A stretch of DNA of 64,000 nucleotides from Thalassotalea sp. ND16A (GCF_000764205.1 NZ_JQDZ01000124.1:37776-101775), one strand, 5' to 3'; shown: positions 16,945 through 27,128, counted from the first letter of the stretch. Numbers and translations are program-made. The notes: generated by a model not told the origin, from the sequence alone.

Positions 16945-18834
16945 CTATGCTTCTACAAACATACGACCGCGCATTTCCATGTGCAGTGCATGACAGAACC
17001 AGTTACAGTAATACCATTGTACGCCAGGCTTGTTGGCAGTAAAAGTAATAGATGATGTTGCTTGAGGACCAACTTCCATTTGCACACCATGGTTTGTCAT
17101 ACAGAAACCATGCGTTACATCCTCTACCTGGTCAAGGTTAGTCACAACAACCGTTACCTCATCGCCAAGCTTCACTTTAAACTCAGTCATACCAAATGTT
17201 GGCGCAACCGAGGTCATGTAAACCCGAACTTTCTTACCGTCGCGAATGACTTTGTTGTCGGTCATCACGTTAACGCCGTCTTTTTTCGCTATGGCGATGG
17301 TGTCGGCGAAAATTGGATCGTCACGAGTCCAAAGTTTTTTCGGTTTTAATTTACTGCGGTGAACTATCATACAGTCATGTGGTTCAGCATACGTTGGACC
17401 ATCATGTACCAGTTTCATTTCATCACCAGAAATATCAATTAATTGATCGTTTTCAGGGCGCAATGGACCTACCGGTAAGAATCTGTCTTTAGAGAACTTA
17501 CATAGAGAGATTAACCATTTACCATCGGCATCACGAGTCTCACCTTGTGAAGTATGGTTATGGCCAGGTTGATAATGGACATCCAGTTTTTGACGAAGAT
17601 AATTAACTTTTTCACCGTTGTGCGCTTTAATCGCATCTTCTACATTCCATTTCGCAATTTGGCTATCAAGGAATAACGTAGTGTAAGCATTACCTTTGTT
17701 ATCAAAGGCAGTATGCAATGGACCTAAACCCAATTCTGGCTCAGCAACAATGGTATCACGTGGTTTAATTTTATCGCTAAATAACGCATCAAGTTTATCA
17801 ATAGCAATGATTGATACGGTTGGTGATAACTTACCGTTGGCGACAAAGTATTTACCATTTGGTGAGGTGTTCATACCATGTGGTGATTTAGGCACCGGAA
17901 TGTAACGGGTTAAATCTGAACCTTTACGGCCATCTAGTACTGGTACATTGTTACCATTGTAAGTCTTGAACTTACCCGCTTTAAGTGCCGCTTCACAACG
18001 GGCAAGGTTAAATACAACCACGTGATCACGTTCGGCTGAGATCATATCGCCTAAGTTCATCCCCATTTCTGAGTTGTAACAGGTTGAGGCAAAGTACTTA
18101 CCATCGTAATCGGCATCGGTATTATCTAAGTTACCGTCAACCATAACCTGGAAAGTCACTTCCATGGTTTCGGCATTAATTACGTTGAACAATGAACGGT
18201 AAGTGCTAACATCTTCCATAGAAGATTTGCCATCGTTGTTCATTGGGATTTCAAATTCACCGTTACAAATAACGTACTTTGTGTATGGTGCTTTTTGTAC
18301 ACGTAAACCGTGGATCGCCTGCACGTTAGGTACGGTGATCATTTTGTCGGTTTTCATGACGTCACAACGAATACGAGCAACACGTGAGTTGGCTTTATCA
18401 TTGATAAAGACGTATTTACCATCGTAACGACCGTCTTGCATACTCATGTGCGGGTGATGGGAGTCACCTGCATGTAGATGAGCACTATCGCCCTTAATAC
18501 GCTTACTTTCATCGGTTAAACCCCAACCAGTAGCACTGTCGGTATTAAATACTGGGATACGCATTAATTCGCGCATCGATGGCAAGCCCATAATACGAAC
18601 TTCACCAGAGTGACCACCACTCCAGAAACCATAGTATTCATCTAAGTCACCAGGATGAACAAAGGCACTGTTACCTGCTTCTGCGGCATTGGCTTTTGCC
18701 ATTGTTGCGAACATTGTTGCCGTCATCGGAGCGGCAATAGCACCGGCGCCGAGAAGGGCTGTTTTTCCGAAAAATTTACGTCTTTCTTTGTTTTCCAGCT
18801 CCAACTCATTAGAGCGCTTGTCTTCGTTACTCAT
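16945..18834 (-). CDS. nosZ: Nitrous oxide reductase, clade I (Tat-exported)
   Basis: Reduces N2O to N2 in the periplasm. The 629 residues begin with a twin-arginine signal (ERRKFFG, Arg18-Arg19, then an Ala-rich segment). The seven-bladed beta-propeller with the His ligands of the CuZ centre follows. The C-terminal cupredoxin domain holds the CuA site ([18 protein letters not shown]). Tat export together with nosR is diagnostic of clade I. No key ligand appears lost. Second gene of the operon, 93 bp after nosR. Confidence 0.97.
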   Translation of the reverse strand: MSNEDKRSNELELENKERRKFFGKTALLGAGAIAAPMTATMFATMAKANAAEAGNSAFVHPGDLDEYYGFWSGGHSGEVRIMGLPSMRELMRIPVFNTDSATGWGLTDESKRIKGDSAHLHAGDSHHPHMSMQDGRYDGKYVFINDKANSRVARIRCDVMKTDKMITVPNVQAIHGLRVQKAPYTKYVICNGEFEIPMNNDGKSSMEDVSTYRSLFNVINAETMEVTFQVMVDGNLDNTDADYDGKYFASTCYNSEMGMNLGDMISAERDHVVVFNLARCEAALKAGKFKTYNGNNVPVLDGRKGSDLTRYIPVPKSPHGMNTSPNGKYFVANGKLSPTVSIIAIDKLDALFSDKIKPRDTIVAEPELGLGPLHTAFDNKGNAYTTLFLDSQIAKWNVEDAIKAHNGEKVNYLRQKLDVHYQPGHNHTSQGETRDADGKWLISLCKFSKDRFLPVGPLRPENDQLIDISGDEMKLVHDGPTYAEPHDCMIVHRSKLKPKKLWTRDDPIFADTIAIAKKDGVNVMTDNKVIRDGKKVRVYMTSVAPTFGMTEFKVKLGDEVTVVVTNLDQVEDVTHGFCMTNHGVQMEVGPQATSSITFTANKPGVQWYYCNWFCHALHMEMRGRMFVEA

Positions 18835-18927
18835 TCTGATTCTCCATCTTGGTGTTAATTTTTAGCTTTGTTAAAATTATATTTATTACACATAGTGTTG
18901 TTACATGTTCGTGTTTACGGGTGTTGC

Positions 18928-21060
18928 TTAAGCAACTTCCATTGCTGGAATTTGTTGCTCTTTAAATTTATTTTTTTTGCGCGCCAGTTTTTTTAATGGC
19001 GGGCATTTTTGTTCATTAAAGTAAGTCACCTGACAATCGAGGCAATAATGACATTCGCGCATATTAATGGTGCCATCGGGATGAATGGCCTGAATTTCAC
19101 ACTCTTTGGCACAGGTTTTACACGGCTGACCGCATTCTGGACGACGTTTTAGCCAGTCAAACAATCTTAGGCTGTTGCCGGTGGATAGTGCCGCGCCTAG
19201 CGGACACAAGTAACGGCAGAAAAACTTGCGGGTAAAGACGTTGATCAGCAATAGCAATAATGCCCAAATAATGAATGGCCATTCTCGGTCAAACTTTAAT
19301 AGGAACGTGGTTTTAAACGGTTCAATTTCGGCAAATTGCTCGGCCAGAGCCAGTGAATCGAGAGATAAACCGAATAAGCCCAATAAAATAAGATATTTAA
19401 TCGCCCATAAGCGCTCATGGACAGCAAAAGGAAAATCGTATTGCGGGATCTTGATGTAGCGGGCTACCACATTAATTAATTCTTGCAACGCCCCAAATGG
19501 ACATAACCAACCACAATACACCGCACGACCCCACAGTAAAATTGTTACTGCCGCGGCGCCCCAAAGAATGAAAATCACCGGGTCGAGTAAAAATAAGTCC
19601 CAGGAAAAGTCAGACATAAACGCTTGCAAGAAGGTAAATACATTGACAATCGATAACTGTCCGCCCCACGACCAACCAATAAACACAACCGTTACCACTA
19701 AAAAGCCATGGCGGAAATTATGTAAAAACGTTGGGTGTCTTACTAATAAATCCTGAAAGAATAACGTTGCCAGCAATACGGCCATTAATATGAACAGGGC
19801 AATGACTTCAATGTTTTTTTCTTGCCACACTTGTTGGGTAAGGGTGAGTTCTGGCTCTGGCAATACAACCGGCGGCCGATAAACGTAACCATCCAGTGCA
19901 TGATAATCGCCTTTAAAACTGGTGAAGAGGCTATCCATAGCACCAAGCTGACGGCGCACGAGTAATTCTAACTGCCAATCAGTTCCTGGATTAAATTCAT
20001 GGTGCTCACGGATAATGAACAACGACATTTCATTGAACCTTGGCGTCCCTGGTAAATAAATATCGGTGATACGGTTATGATCTAAATCACGAAAGGCAAT
20101 GGCATCGTCATTTTGTAAAACCTGAATACGGTCAAATATGCCGCCGCGCACATAGCCTGAGCCTTTATACGAATAGCCATTACCTAAAAGTGCAATTGCA
20201 TGCTCGCCAGGTTTTAGTGATTGCATTAACCAGTTATATTCCGCATCACCGAGTAAATTTCTCCCAACATTGGGTAAATTTACTTGCGCAAAATAGATTT
20301 CGGCGAACATATCTTGCTTTTGTGCTGGCAATGCCGCTTCGATATGCTCAACTTCGGTTCCGACAAAGGCATCATCGATGGTTTTGCGATTAAGGTAGAG
20401 TTTTCTGATTGAGCCATCACCCACTAACGTTTGCCAGTCGCTGGCTTGATAAACGTCGGGTAAAATGGTGGCCATCGGCAATTTGATTTCTTCACTGGCG
20501 CTGATAATGCCTATTGCTCTTGCTACCTTAGTCGCTGATTTGGTAATTGCAACATTCATCACCATCACGGTGACTGTAGCACCCGATAAACCATCAATAT
20601 GGATCATGTTATCGGTTTTATTACCGCCCACTTTTAATCGGTCACTGACGTTTAGCCCAGGATATTGGTCGACAAATTTATAGAGTTTAGATTCGGGAAT
20701 ACCGGCCAGGATAATTGGCTCATGATGTTCCAGTACTTTTGCGCCTAAATAGATGCCTTTAGGGTCTATAGCCACCAGCATATTTACTGGTTCACCAGAG
20801 TAGGCCGGGATTTTATTTATGTCGTTGGTTTCAAAAGCATAACCAATAATTTCATCATTGTTTTTAATGGTCCAAAAAGGCACGTCACCTGACTTTTCAG
20901 CAATGTTGCTGGCTTGTGGAAATATTTGATGAATTAATGGAATTGGATCTTTTGGCGGGCTGACAAACAGAGCTTGTGCTGAAGGCACAGCGCCAAATGA
21001 CAAGACTACAAAGATAGTCAAAGGTATTAAGAGTAATTCATATAGTCGTTGCTTGATCAT
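18928..21060 (-). CDS. nosR: NosR, membrane flavo-iron-sulfur protein
   Basis: Supports expression of nosZ and supplies electrons to it. The 710 residues run as follows: a signal or first helix, a periplasmic FMN-binding domain whose flavinylation motif DGLSGATVTVMV lies near residue 155, six membrane helices from about 410, two CxxxCP-type motifs (YCGWLCPFGA and FCRYLCPLGA), and two ferredoxin-like clusters (CGQPCKTCAKEC and CHYCLDCQ) near the C terminus. First gene of the nos operon, about 98 bp downstream of an FNR-type box. Confidence 0.96.
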   Translation of the reverse strand: MIKQRLYELLLIPLTIFVVLSFGAVPSAQALFVSPPKDPIPLIHQIFPQASNIAEKSGDVPFWTIKNNDEIIGYAFETNDINKIPAYSGEPVNMLVAIDPKGIYLGAKVLEHHEPIILAGIPESKLYKFVDQYPGLNVSDRLKVGGNKTDNMIHIDGLSGATVTVMVMNVAITKSATKVARAIGIISASEEIKLPMATILPDVYQASDWQTLVGDGSIRKLYLNRKTIDDAFVGTEVEHIEAALPAQKQDMFAEIYFAQVNLPNVGRNLLGDAEYNWLMQSLKPGEHAIALLGNGYSYKGSGYVRGGIFDRIQVLQNDDAIAFRDLDHNRITDIYLPGTPRFNEMSLFIIREHHEFNPGTDWQLELLVRRQLGAMDSLFTSFKGDYHALDGYVYRPPVVLPEPELTLTQQVWQEKNIEVIALFILMAVLLATLFFQDLLVRHPTFLHNFRHGFLVVTVVFIGWSWGGQLSIVNVFTFLQAFMSDFSWDLFLLDPVIFILWGAAAVTILLWGRAVYCGWLCPFGALQELINVVARYIKIPQYDFPFAVHERLWAIKYLILLGLFGLSLDSLALAEQFAEIEPFKTTFLLKFDREWPFIIWALLLLLINVFTRKFFCRYLCPLGAALSTGNSLRLFDWLKRRPECGQPCKTCAKECEIQAIHPDGTINMRECHYCLDCQVTYFNEQKCPPLKKLARKKNKFKEQQIPAMEVA

Positions 21061-21124
21061 GAAAGCGATTAAAACCTTAAAAAAATGGACAACTCCTGCG
21101 GCAATATGTCGCAGTTAAATTGTG

Positions 21125-21165
21125 AGTGTACGCATCTCATAATTTTGATAACTGATTTGGATCAA
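21125..21165 (-). promoter_or_regulatory. FNR-type class II promoter of nosRZDFYL
   Basis: CTGATTTGGATCAA (21152-21165) matches the FNR/DNR consensus TTGAT-N4-ATCAA with one mismatch. On the minus strand a -10-like TACACT occupies 21130-21125. A start near 21118 would put the box centre at about -41, the class II position. This fits oxygen- or NO-controlled expression of N2O reductase. Confidence 0.75.
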
Positions 21166-21342
21166 CACTTTGTTAATTATTTGTGGGCATGAATTTTGTT
21201 GAAAACAGCGGCATTACTTAGCAGCACCGGTGCTTTAGGGTCGTGCTACATTTAATAACACTTAATCATTACGATTAATGTAAAGTTGTTGTTAGAATTA
21301 AATAAAATAGTGTTGGAGAATATACCGATGTTGGAGAACAGT

Positions 21343-21873
21343 ATGCGCAGCGTAATTTATCTATTGTTGGCTTTATCAATGTCAGCTTGTGTTCAGGTAA
21401 ATACTGAAATTGAAAAAGCAGAATCGCAATTAGCCATTTCCAGTGTCCATGATCGGGAATTACTGCTTGACCAACATTCAACCTTTGCCTTTACGCCATT
21501 ACAACAAAATGAGAATGGTGCAGTATTCCCCATGGTAACCGCCGAAATTGAAATGTTTCTTAAACGTAAAGGTTTTCAACGGGTAACCGCAGAGCAACAA
21601 CCAACGTTTTATATTGGTTATATTCTTGAACGTGAGGGGGAGCCCAGTGATGAGCAATTGTCTGAAACCTTTGGTTTAAACCCTGGGTTACCCGATCTGC
21701 CAGAGCTAGAAAAAGGCACCATGCTGGTGTTTGTCTTAGATGGAGAAAGTAAGCAGTTTGTTTGGCGAGCAGCCGCCCAGGGCTTTGTCCTTGACGATTT
21801 GGATGCAGAGCAGAAAAAATTGCGTTTACAGCAAGTAGTCCATTCGACCTTAAACCAGTTCAACAACAAATAA
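21343..21873 (+). CDS. DUF4136-like lipoprotein
   Basis: Predicted outer- or inner-membrane lipoprotein of about 176 residues. I chose ATG 21343 because GGAG lies 6 bp upstream and the product then starts with a proper signal peptide (MRSVIYLLLALSMSAC, lipidated Cys16). The body has the DUF4136 pattern: a FAFTPL strand, a helix with EIEMFLKRKGFQRV, then FYIGYILE and a TMLVFVLDGESKQFVWRAAA segment. No function is known. It is divergent from nosR. Confidence 0.75.
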   Translation: MRSVIYLLLALSMSACVQVNTEIEKAESQLAISSVHDRELLLDQHSTFAFTPLQQNENGAVFPMVTAEIEMFLKRKGFQRVTAEQQPTFYIGYILEREGEPSDEQLSETFGLNPGLPDLPELEKGTMLVFVLDGESKQFVWRAAAQGFVLDDLDAEQKKLRLQQVVHSTLNQFNNK

Positions 21874-22016
21874 TTACGTTTCATTACACTATAATAACAA
21901 TGTATTTGAAACTTTCAGTGAATAGTGTTGGTCTATTTACATAGCGCTATTCAGTAATAGCGACAACGCAATAGATCAACAAATTGATATCAGTTATCTG
22001 ATAAAAGGTGGTAGTT

Positions 22017-22529
22017 ATGAAAAAGGTAATGAATATCATTGCTGTACTGTTTACAACCGCAATGTTTAATGCACCTGCATTGGCTGGTCAGGCCGAAATT
22101 GATTGGGTGAAGCCCGATAGTTTTACCGATATACGGCAGGCAAATGAATCAAAAAGCAATTTTCAAAAACGTGTTTTTAAAGAATTTGATAAACATTTTA
22201 TGGCGTTAGCGGCAAAACTTCCAGAAGGCCAAACATTAAAGGTGTCGGTGACTAATTTAGACTTGGCTGGCGATGTTCGTTATATGGTAGGGCCGAACAA
22301 CGCGACCATACGTATTGTCGACGATTTGTATTTTCCAAAAATGAAGTTTGATTATCAATTATTTGCCGCCGATAACAGCGTGATCAGCAGTAACAAGGTT
22401 GACATTAAAGATATGGGGTTCAACCATGGCATACGCCGTAGTAGCAGTTCAAATGCCTTTCATTATGAAAAAAACATGATCGATGACTGGTTTTATGACA
22501 CTTTTCCCACGGCCAAGGATAAGAAATAA
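22017..22529 (+). CDS. DUF3016 domain-containing exported protein
   Basis: A 170-residue protein with a cleavable signal peptide (MKKVMNIIAVLFTTAMFNAP, then ALAG). The mature part matches DUF3016: the EIDWVKPDSFTDIRQ opening, GQTLKVSVTNLDLAGDV near residue 77, and a C-terminal YEKNMIDDWFYDTF. The start at 22017 has AGGTGG 5 bp upstream. It is periplasmic and of unknown function, transcribed alone. Confidence 0.8.
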   Translation: MKKVMNIIAVLFTTAMFNAPALAGQAEIDWVKPDSFTDIRQANESKSNFQKRVFKEFDKHFMALAAKLPEGQTLKVSVTNLDLAGDVRYMVGPNNATIRIVDDLYFPKMKFDYQLFAADNSVISSNKVDIKDMGFNHGIRRSSSSNAFHYEKNMIDDWFYDTFPTAKDKK

Positions 22530-22582
22530 ATTATCGGACGTGGTATGAATGCGCCTAGTCTAGCATGGCGCTTTTATCTTGA

Positions 22583-23497
22583 TTATTCCCAACGATAAGC
22601 CCAGGCAACAGCATAAACTACTGAATCGTTACCTCGCCTTGTGGTCACCCCTTTATTTGCCAAAAGTTTAATGCTGTGCTGGCTGTTTAACGCCAAACTG
22701 TAAGTAAAACCAGCTCGATAATTTTTTGATTTATTCGATTTCTGTTCGCCATCGACAAAAGTATCACCGCCCCAAAAGTAATTACCATTAAGAGAAATCC
22801 AATGGCCAGGGCCAATATCATAAATCAGGTGTGACTGAATGTTATAAATAGGATCTTGTTTAAAAGTTTTATCACCTTGTAGTTCATCATTATCGGTAAA
22901 TATTTTGGCGGAGACGGCTAAATCTAACTCCCAGGAACCAAATGGTATTGAGGTGCCAATTTCGGGTTTTACAAACCAACGGTTGGCGCCAATATTCAAG
23001 ATGTAGTCGGTATCGTATTGGCCTGTGGGTATACTGACTTGTAAGCTGACTCCAACCACAGTAGTTTTCGGCTGCTTGATAAAATCAGCCATTTTCTGTG
23101 CTTTTGCGCCATAAAAATTGTAGTTAAGCCTAACTCTGGTATCGGTGATCCCGCAAAATTTTCTGGAAATATCTTCGCCTTGGTAAATGGCCTCACCATA
23201 GGCACATGCCTGACCCGTTGAGATATCAAATTTACTGGCATTACCGAACAAACTCAATGTTCTGGCGTAAGCAATGGCAGGCCCATCTATCTCAAGCGTA
23301 AGATCTTCCACCGGCACATCTGCTGAGGTATACACGTCGCCATCGGTATAAACATACAAGGCGCCAAAAAAATTTTGTTCAGTCGGCAAATTGATGTAAG
23401 AGCGAGGATCGAGCTCTTGCGCATTTATTGCCGAGCAATATCCAATTATTGCACCTAGCGAAAGATATATCCCTATTCTTTGATTAATGTAGTGCAA
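22583..23497 (-). CDS. Putative outer-membrane barrel of the phenol MetA-pathway/transporter family
   Basis: A 304-residue protein with a signal peptide ending at about Ala26 and then amphipathic strands up to a C-terminal VAWAYRWE. SIPTGQYDTDYILNIGANRW (near residue 155) and the following FVKPEIG are typical of the family annotated as transporter or phenol-degradation MetA-like. The predicted role is a passive channel in the outer membrane; the solute is unknown. The start is TTG at 23497, supported by AGGGAG 7 bp upstream. It lies ahead of the epmB-efp cluster but is probably unrelated. Confidence 0.7.
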   Translation of the reverse strand: MHYINQRIGIYLSLGAIIGYCSAINAQELDPRSYINLPTEQNFFGALYVYTDGDVYTSADVPVEDLTLEIDGPAIAYARTLSLFGNASKFDISTGQACAYGEAIYQGEDISRKFCGITDTRVRLNYNFYGAKAQKMADFIKQPKTTVVGVSLQVSIPTGQYDTDYILNIGANRWFVKPEIGTSIPFGSWELDLAVSAKIFTDNDELQGDKTFKQDPIYNIQSHLIYDIGPGHWISLNGNYFWGGDTFVDGEQKSNKSKNYRAGFTYSLALNSQHSIKLLANKGVTTRRGNDSVVYAVAWAYRWE

Positions 23498-23531
23498 TCT
23501 ATTTCTCCCTCAGCATATTGTACCAAGTTGA

Positions 23532-23840
23532 TTATTTTTGTTGGTAGTGACCTTCAAATTCAGCCATGACTTTAAACAACTTTTCAATTTTTTTGACTAG
23601 GGTAACGAGTACCTGTTGATCTTTATTTTGTTGCCAAATTAATAACTCATCGGCTATTTCTTCAATATAAGGTTGAAAGCTATCTGCGGTTGATTTAAAA
23701 CCGGCATCTTTGGGGAAAATGGCAGTAAAATTAGCCTTTTTATCTGCTCTTAACTCACCAAGTGCGCTGTCGGCAACGATGGAACGTTTCAGTAACTGCG
23801 AGATATTTTCAATTAATTTCTGTTCAAGTTGGATGTTCAT
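23532..23840 (-). CDS. Hypothetical protein, helical, 102 residues
   Basis: I do not recognise this protein. It is a short acidic and basic mix with three predicted helices, no signal peptide and no membrane segment. The composition fits a small cytoplasmic helical-bundle protein. It lies just downstream of epmB (31-bp gap, same strand), so it may be co-transcribed with it. Confidence 0.6.
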   Translation of the reverse strand: MNIQLEQKLIENISQLLKRSIVADSALGELRADKKANFTAIFPKDAGFKSTADSFQPYIEEIADELLIWQQNKDQQVLVTLVKKIEKLFKVMAEFEGHYQQK

Positions 23841-23870
23841 TTTATGTTATCTTTGAAGGTTGATTTTGTA

Positions 23871-24905
23871 TTATGACAAATTAATCGGGGTCTTGTTAGT
23901 TTCACCGGCAATTTCCTGCACTAATTTAGGCATGAGAAAGCCAGGTAATGTCGCCATCATGTTATTGGCGATTTTAGTTGCAGCGTGAACGTCAACATCA
24001 AAATGTGCTGCACCCGCCACCGGGTCGAGTAAATGCAGGTAATAAGGCAATATACCCATCGAAAACAGACGCTCTGACAAAGCACATAAGATTTCACTAT
24101 CATCATTAATATTTTTTAGCAGGACACTTTGGTTAAATAAAGCGATGCGTTTATCCCGAAGCGGTTGAATGGCAAGTTCAAACGACTGATCTATCTCGTT
24201 GGGGTGATTAATGTGGAATACCATCACCACTTGTAAACGGCCTTGTGACAAGGTGTTGACCAGTTCTGCAGTTATCCTTTGAGGGATCACTACCGGTAAG
24301 CGAGTATGAATTCTCACTCTTTTAATATGCTCAATCTGTTGCAGTTGCGCTAACAGCCAGGCTAAATGTTCATCTTTTGCCATTAATGGATCACCACCAC
24401 TAAAAATAACTTCGTTTATTTCCACGTGCTCGGTGATGTAATTTAACGCGCTTTGCCAACGCAATTTGTTTGGACTGTTATCTTCATAAGGGAAATGACG
24501 ACGAAAACAATAGCGACAATTTACCGCGCAGCCGCTTTTCACTATCATTAACACTCGATGTTTATATTTGTGCAATAATCCTTCGGCAACAGTATCGTGT
24601 TCTTCCAGCGGATCAGCAATAAACCCGGGAACAGCTTGTTGTTCAGCCGACAATGGCATCACTTGTTGCAACAGTGGATCGTTAAAATTTCCCTGTTGCA
24701 TTTTTTTAATAAAGGGGCGGGGCACTCGCACCGGAAATAGTTTACGAGCAGCGAAATGGGCACGATACTTTTCTTCGTCAATATTCACTAAAGACAATAA
24801 TTCTTTCGGGCAGGTCACCACATTTGCCAATTCTTGTTGCCATGACAATTCTTTTGTTGAAGAATAGTGCAAATCATCTGCAATTCGGGTTATTATTTGC
24901 GGCAT
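23871..24905 (-). CDS. epmB: EpmB, EF-P lysine 2,3-aminomutase (radical SAM)
   Basis: Converts (S)-alpha-lysine to (R)-beta-lysine, which EpmA then attaches to elongation factor P. The radical-SAM cluster motif CAVNCRYCF is present near residue 126, followed by VIFSGGDPLM, the PLP-type and SAM motifs of the aminomutase family, and the lysine-aminomutase-like C terminus. The ORF can start at GTG 24923, but ATG 24905 matches the usual EpmB N terminus better. It is divergent from efp with an 80-bp gap, and epmA follows efp, so the whole modification pathway is clustered. Confidence 0.95.
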   Translation of the reverse strand: MPQIITRIADDLHYSSTKELSWQQELANVVTCPKELLSLVNIDEEKYRAHFAARKLFPVRVPRPFIKKMQQGNFNDPLLQQVMPLSAEQQAVPGFIADPLEEHDTVAEGLLHKYKHRVLMIVKSGCAVNCRYCFRRHFPYEDNSPNKLRWQSALNYITEHVEINEVIFSGGDPLMAKDEHLAWLLAQLQQIEHIKRVRIHTRLPVVIPQRITAELVNTLSQGRLQVVMVFHINHPNEIDQSFELAIQPLRDKRIALFNQSVLLKNINDDSEILCALSERLFSMGILPYYLHLLDPVAGAAHFDVDVHAATKIANNMMATLPGFLMPKLVQEIAGETNKTPINLS

Positions 24906-24986
24906 TAATTTATCTCTGCTCACTTAGCGCTTTATAAGCGAATAATAACCAATAGATGAGAGAACTCCAACTCATAAGAGAATACT

Positions 24987-25556
24987 ATGGCAAATTTCAG
25001 TACTAGCGAATTTAAAAACGGTCTTAAATTAATGATCGATGGCGAACCATGTAACATTTTAGATAATGAAACCGTTAAACCAGGCAAAGGTCAGGCTTTT
25101 AACCGCATCAAAATTCGTAAACTAATTTCGGGAAAAGTCATTGAGAAAACCTATAAGTCGGGAGAATCTGTTGAGGGTGCCGATGTTATGGAAACTGACT
25201 TAGCTTATCTCTACGCAGATGGTGAGTTTTGGCACTTCATGAACAATGACACATTTGAACAAATTGCTGCCGACGAGAAAGCGGTTGGTGACAATGTTAA
25301 ATGGCTTAAAGAAGGTGACTTATGTGTGATCACCCTTTGGAATGGCTCGCCTATTACCGTTACCCCACCAAACTTTGTTGAGCTAGAAGTGACAGAAACG
25401 GATCCGGGTTTAAAGGGTGATACCGCTGGTACTGGTGGAAAGCCAGCTACCTTAAATACGGGCGCTGTAGTGCGTGTGCCGTTATTCATCCAAATTGGTG
25501 AAGTGGTTAAAGTAGATACCCGCAGCGGCGAATACGTATCTCGCGCTGGCAAGTAG
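24987..25556 (+). CDS. efp: Elongation factor P
   Basis: Relieves ribosome stalling at polyproline stretches. The 189 residues span the KOW-like N domain and two OB domains. The modification site is Lys34 in KPGKGQAF, as in EF-P proteins that EpmA modifies with beta-lysine. It is flanked by epmB (divergent) and epmA (downstream). Confidence 0.98.
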   Translation: MANFSTSEFKNGLKLMIDGEPCNILDNETVKPGKGQAFNRIKIRKLISGKVIEKTYKSGESVEGADVMETDLAYLYADGEFWHFMNNDTFEQIAADEKAVGDNVKWLKEGDLCVITLWNGSPITVTPPNFVELEVTETDPGLKGDTAGTGGKPATLNTGAVVRVPLFIQIGEVVKVDTRSGEYVSRAGK

Positions 25557-25584
25557 GCTGCTTAGCAACACACGTCACAAAAAA

Positions 25585-25604
25585 GGAGCCTAGGCTCCTT
25601 TTTT
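25585..25604 (+). terminator. Rho-independent terminator of efp
   Basis: GGAGCC-TA-GGCTCC stem followed by six T and preceded by six A, so it may work in both directions. It sits between efp and epmA, which suggests epmA has its own promoter or relies on read-through. Confidence 0.8.
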
Positions 25605-25625
25605 AATATAGATAATTGAGAAATA

Positions 25626-26600
25626 ATGAACTGGCAAGCGAGTGCAAACCTTGAAAATTTAAAGAAACGTGCCGAAGTGTTGGCAACCATTAGGACGTTT
25701 TTTGCTGAGCGTAATGTGTTAGAGGTTGATACCCAGGCATTATCTCATGCTACGGTGACTGACTTGCATCTGGTGAGCTTTGAGACACAATTTCTCCAGG
25801 CCGGTGCCAATAAAGATTCCGCCACAACCTTATACCTGCAAACATCCCCTGAATTCGCGATGAAACGGCTACTGGCCAGCGGCAGTGGTTGTATTTATCA
25901 AATTTGTAAGGCCTTCAGAAATGAAGAGTCAGGCCGTTTCCACAACCCTGAATTTACTATTCTTGAATGGTATCGAGAGGAGTTTGATCACTTTGAACTA
26001 ATGAAGGAAGTTTCTCGATTAGTCGAACGAGTCTTAAAATGCCGCCCTGCTGAACAATTCACCTACCAGCAAGTATTTAGCAATTATGTTGGCGTAGATC
26101 CCTTGCATTGCACAATTGCTGATTTACAACAAGCTGTGCTTACTCATCAATTGCATGCAGACTGGGTTTTGCAAGAACATAATTTAGATACATTATTACA
26201 ATATCTGTTCACTGAATTAGTCGAGCCAAAAATTGGCCAAAATCTACCTTGTTTTATTTATAACTTTCCCGCGAGTCAGGCGGCATTGGCAAAAATAAGC
26301 GGTGTTGATAACCGGGTTGCAGAGCGTTTTGAATTGTATTTTAAAGGTATTGAACTGGCCAATGGTTTTCATGAGTTAACCAATTCTGTCGAACAAAAAC
26401 AACGCTTTGAAGCAGATAACAGGCTAAGGCAGCGTTATAATTTGCAACCGAAACCGATAGATGAAAATTTGTTGCAAGCATTAACCCATGGCTTACCCAA
26501 TTGCGCCGGTGTTGCGCTGGGCATTGACCGTTTAGTTATGCTCACAGTGGATGCTTGTGCTATTGATGACGTCATCGCTTTTCCTGTTAACAGAGCGTAA
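25626..26600 (+). CDS. epmA: EpmA, EF-P--(R)-beta-lysine ligase
   Basis: Paralogue of the class II lysyl-tRNA synthetase catalytic core without the anticodon-binding domain, 324 residues. It activates (R)-beta-lysine and joins it to Lys34 of EF-P. Class II motif 2 is visible as CKAFRNEESGRFHNPEFTIL (near residue 96) and motif 3 as GVALGIDRLVML (near 300). Downstream of efp. Confidence 0.96.
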   Translation: MNWQASANLENLKKRAEVLATIRTFFAERNVLEVDTQALSHATVTDLHLVSFETQFLQAGANKDSATTLYLQTSPEFAMKRLLASGSGCIYQICKAFRNEESGRFHNPEFTILEWYREEFDHFELMKEVSRLVERVLKCRPAEQFTYQQVFSNYVGVDPLHCTIADLQQAVLTHQLHADWVLQEHNLDTLLQYLFTELVEPKIGQNLPCFIYNFPASQAALAKISGVDNRVAERFELYFKGIELANGFHELTNSVEQKQRFEADNRLRQRYNLQPKPIDENLLQALTHGLPNCAGVALGIDRLVMLTVDACAIDDVIAFPVNRA

Positions 26601-26614
26601 CAAAAAATTCCTGT

Positions 26615-26646
26615 TATACTTAAAATAATGTGATATTATCACTATT
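26615..26646 (+). promoter_or_regulatory. Extended -10 promoter with Zur-like palindrome (merC)
   Basis: TGTTATACT gives an extended -10 (TATACT, 26615-26620). A perfect odd-centre palindrome GTGATA-T-TATCAC (26630-26642) lies inside AATGTGATATTATCACTATT, over the expected transcription start. It differs little from the gammaproteobacterial Zur box (AATGTTATATTATAACATT). MerC-type proteins are recurrent members of predicted Zur regulons. Confidence 0.55.
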
Positions 26647-26677
26647 ATTAACTGTCCTTTTACAGAGAACTTTATTC

Positions 26678-27067
26678 ATGCTTGATAGACTTGGCATTAC
26701 CGCTACTTCGCTTTGTGCGCTGCATTGTATTTTGTTGCCGGTATTGCTACCTGTTTTATCATTGTTAGGCATAGAGTTTTTAGGCTCGCATGAATCTGAG
26801 CACATCTTCTTATTTGCTACCTTAATTTTGGGCTCATTTGCTCTATTTTCAGGTTTTAAACGTTATCATCGTAAAATCTATCCATTTTACCTATTGTTTT
26901 TAGGTGGCTTTATTTATTGGCATAAACACAGTGTTGATGAAAGTATGCAACCAATTATGATCATTGTAGGAGCCTGCTTGTTAATTGCTGCTCACGTGGT
27001 GAATCTAAAACTGTGTAATAATTGTCGTACCTGCAGTGACCATGAATGTGGTTCAGAGATGAACTAA
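26678..27067 (+). CDS. MerC-family membrane protein
   Basis: A small inner-membrane protein of 129 residues with four hydrophobic segments. The MerC-type metal motif CALHC is in the first helix (Cys13, Cys17), and a Cys/His-rich tail CNNCRTCSDHEC lies near residue 113. MerC proteins were described as mercuric-ion uptake components, but no other mer gene is here. The Zur-like palindrome over its promoter points to zinc homeostasis. ATG 26678 is chosen because the upstream frame overlaps the promoter. Confidence 0.8.
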   Translation: MLDRLGITATSLCALHCILLPVLLPVLSLLGIEFLGSHESEHIFLFATLILGSFALFSGFKRYHRKIYPFYLLFLGGFIYWHKHSVDESMQPIMIIVGACLLIAAHVVNLKLCNNCRTCSDHECGSEMN

Positions 27068-27092
27068 ACCATTAGTTTTAACAACATTCATA

Positions 27093-27128
27093 AATAAGGG
27101 GGAAATGTGAAAGCATTTCCCCCTTATT
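27093..27128. terminator. Bidirectional hairpin between merC and ntrC
   Basis: A perfect 15-bp stem, AATAAGGGGGAAATG with CATTTCCCCCTTATT, around a 6-nt loop between two convergent genes. The T-tracts are short. Confidence 0.7.

Noticed and set aside
17062..17349. Plus-strand open frame inside nosZ
   Set aside because: nosZ on the opposite strand is complete and conserved; the frame has no family features.
26678..27067. Mercury-resistance operon around merC
   Set aside because: No merA, merT, merP or merR is present; the Zur-like site gives a better explanation.
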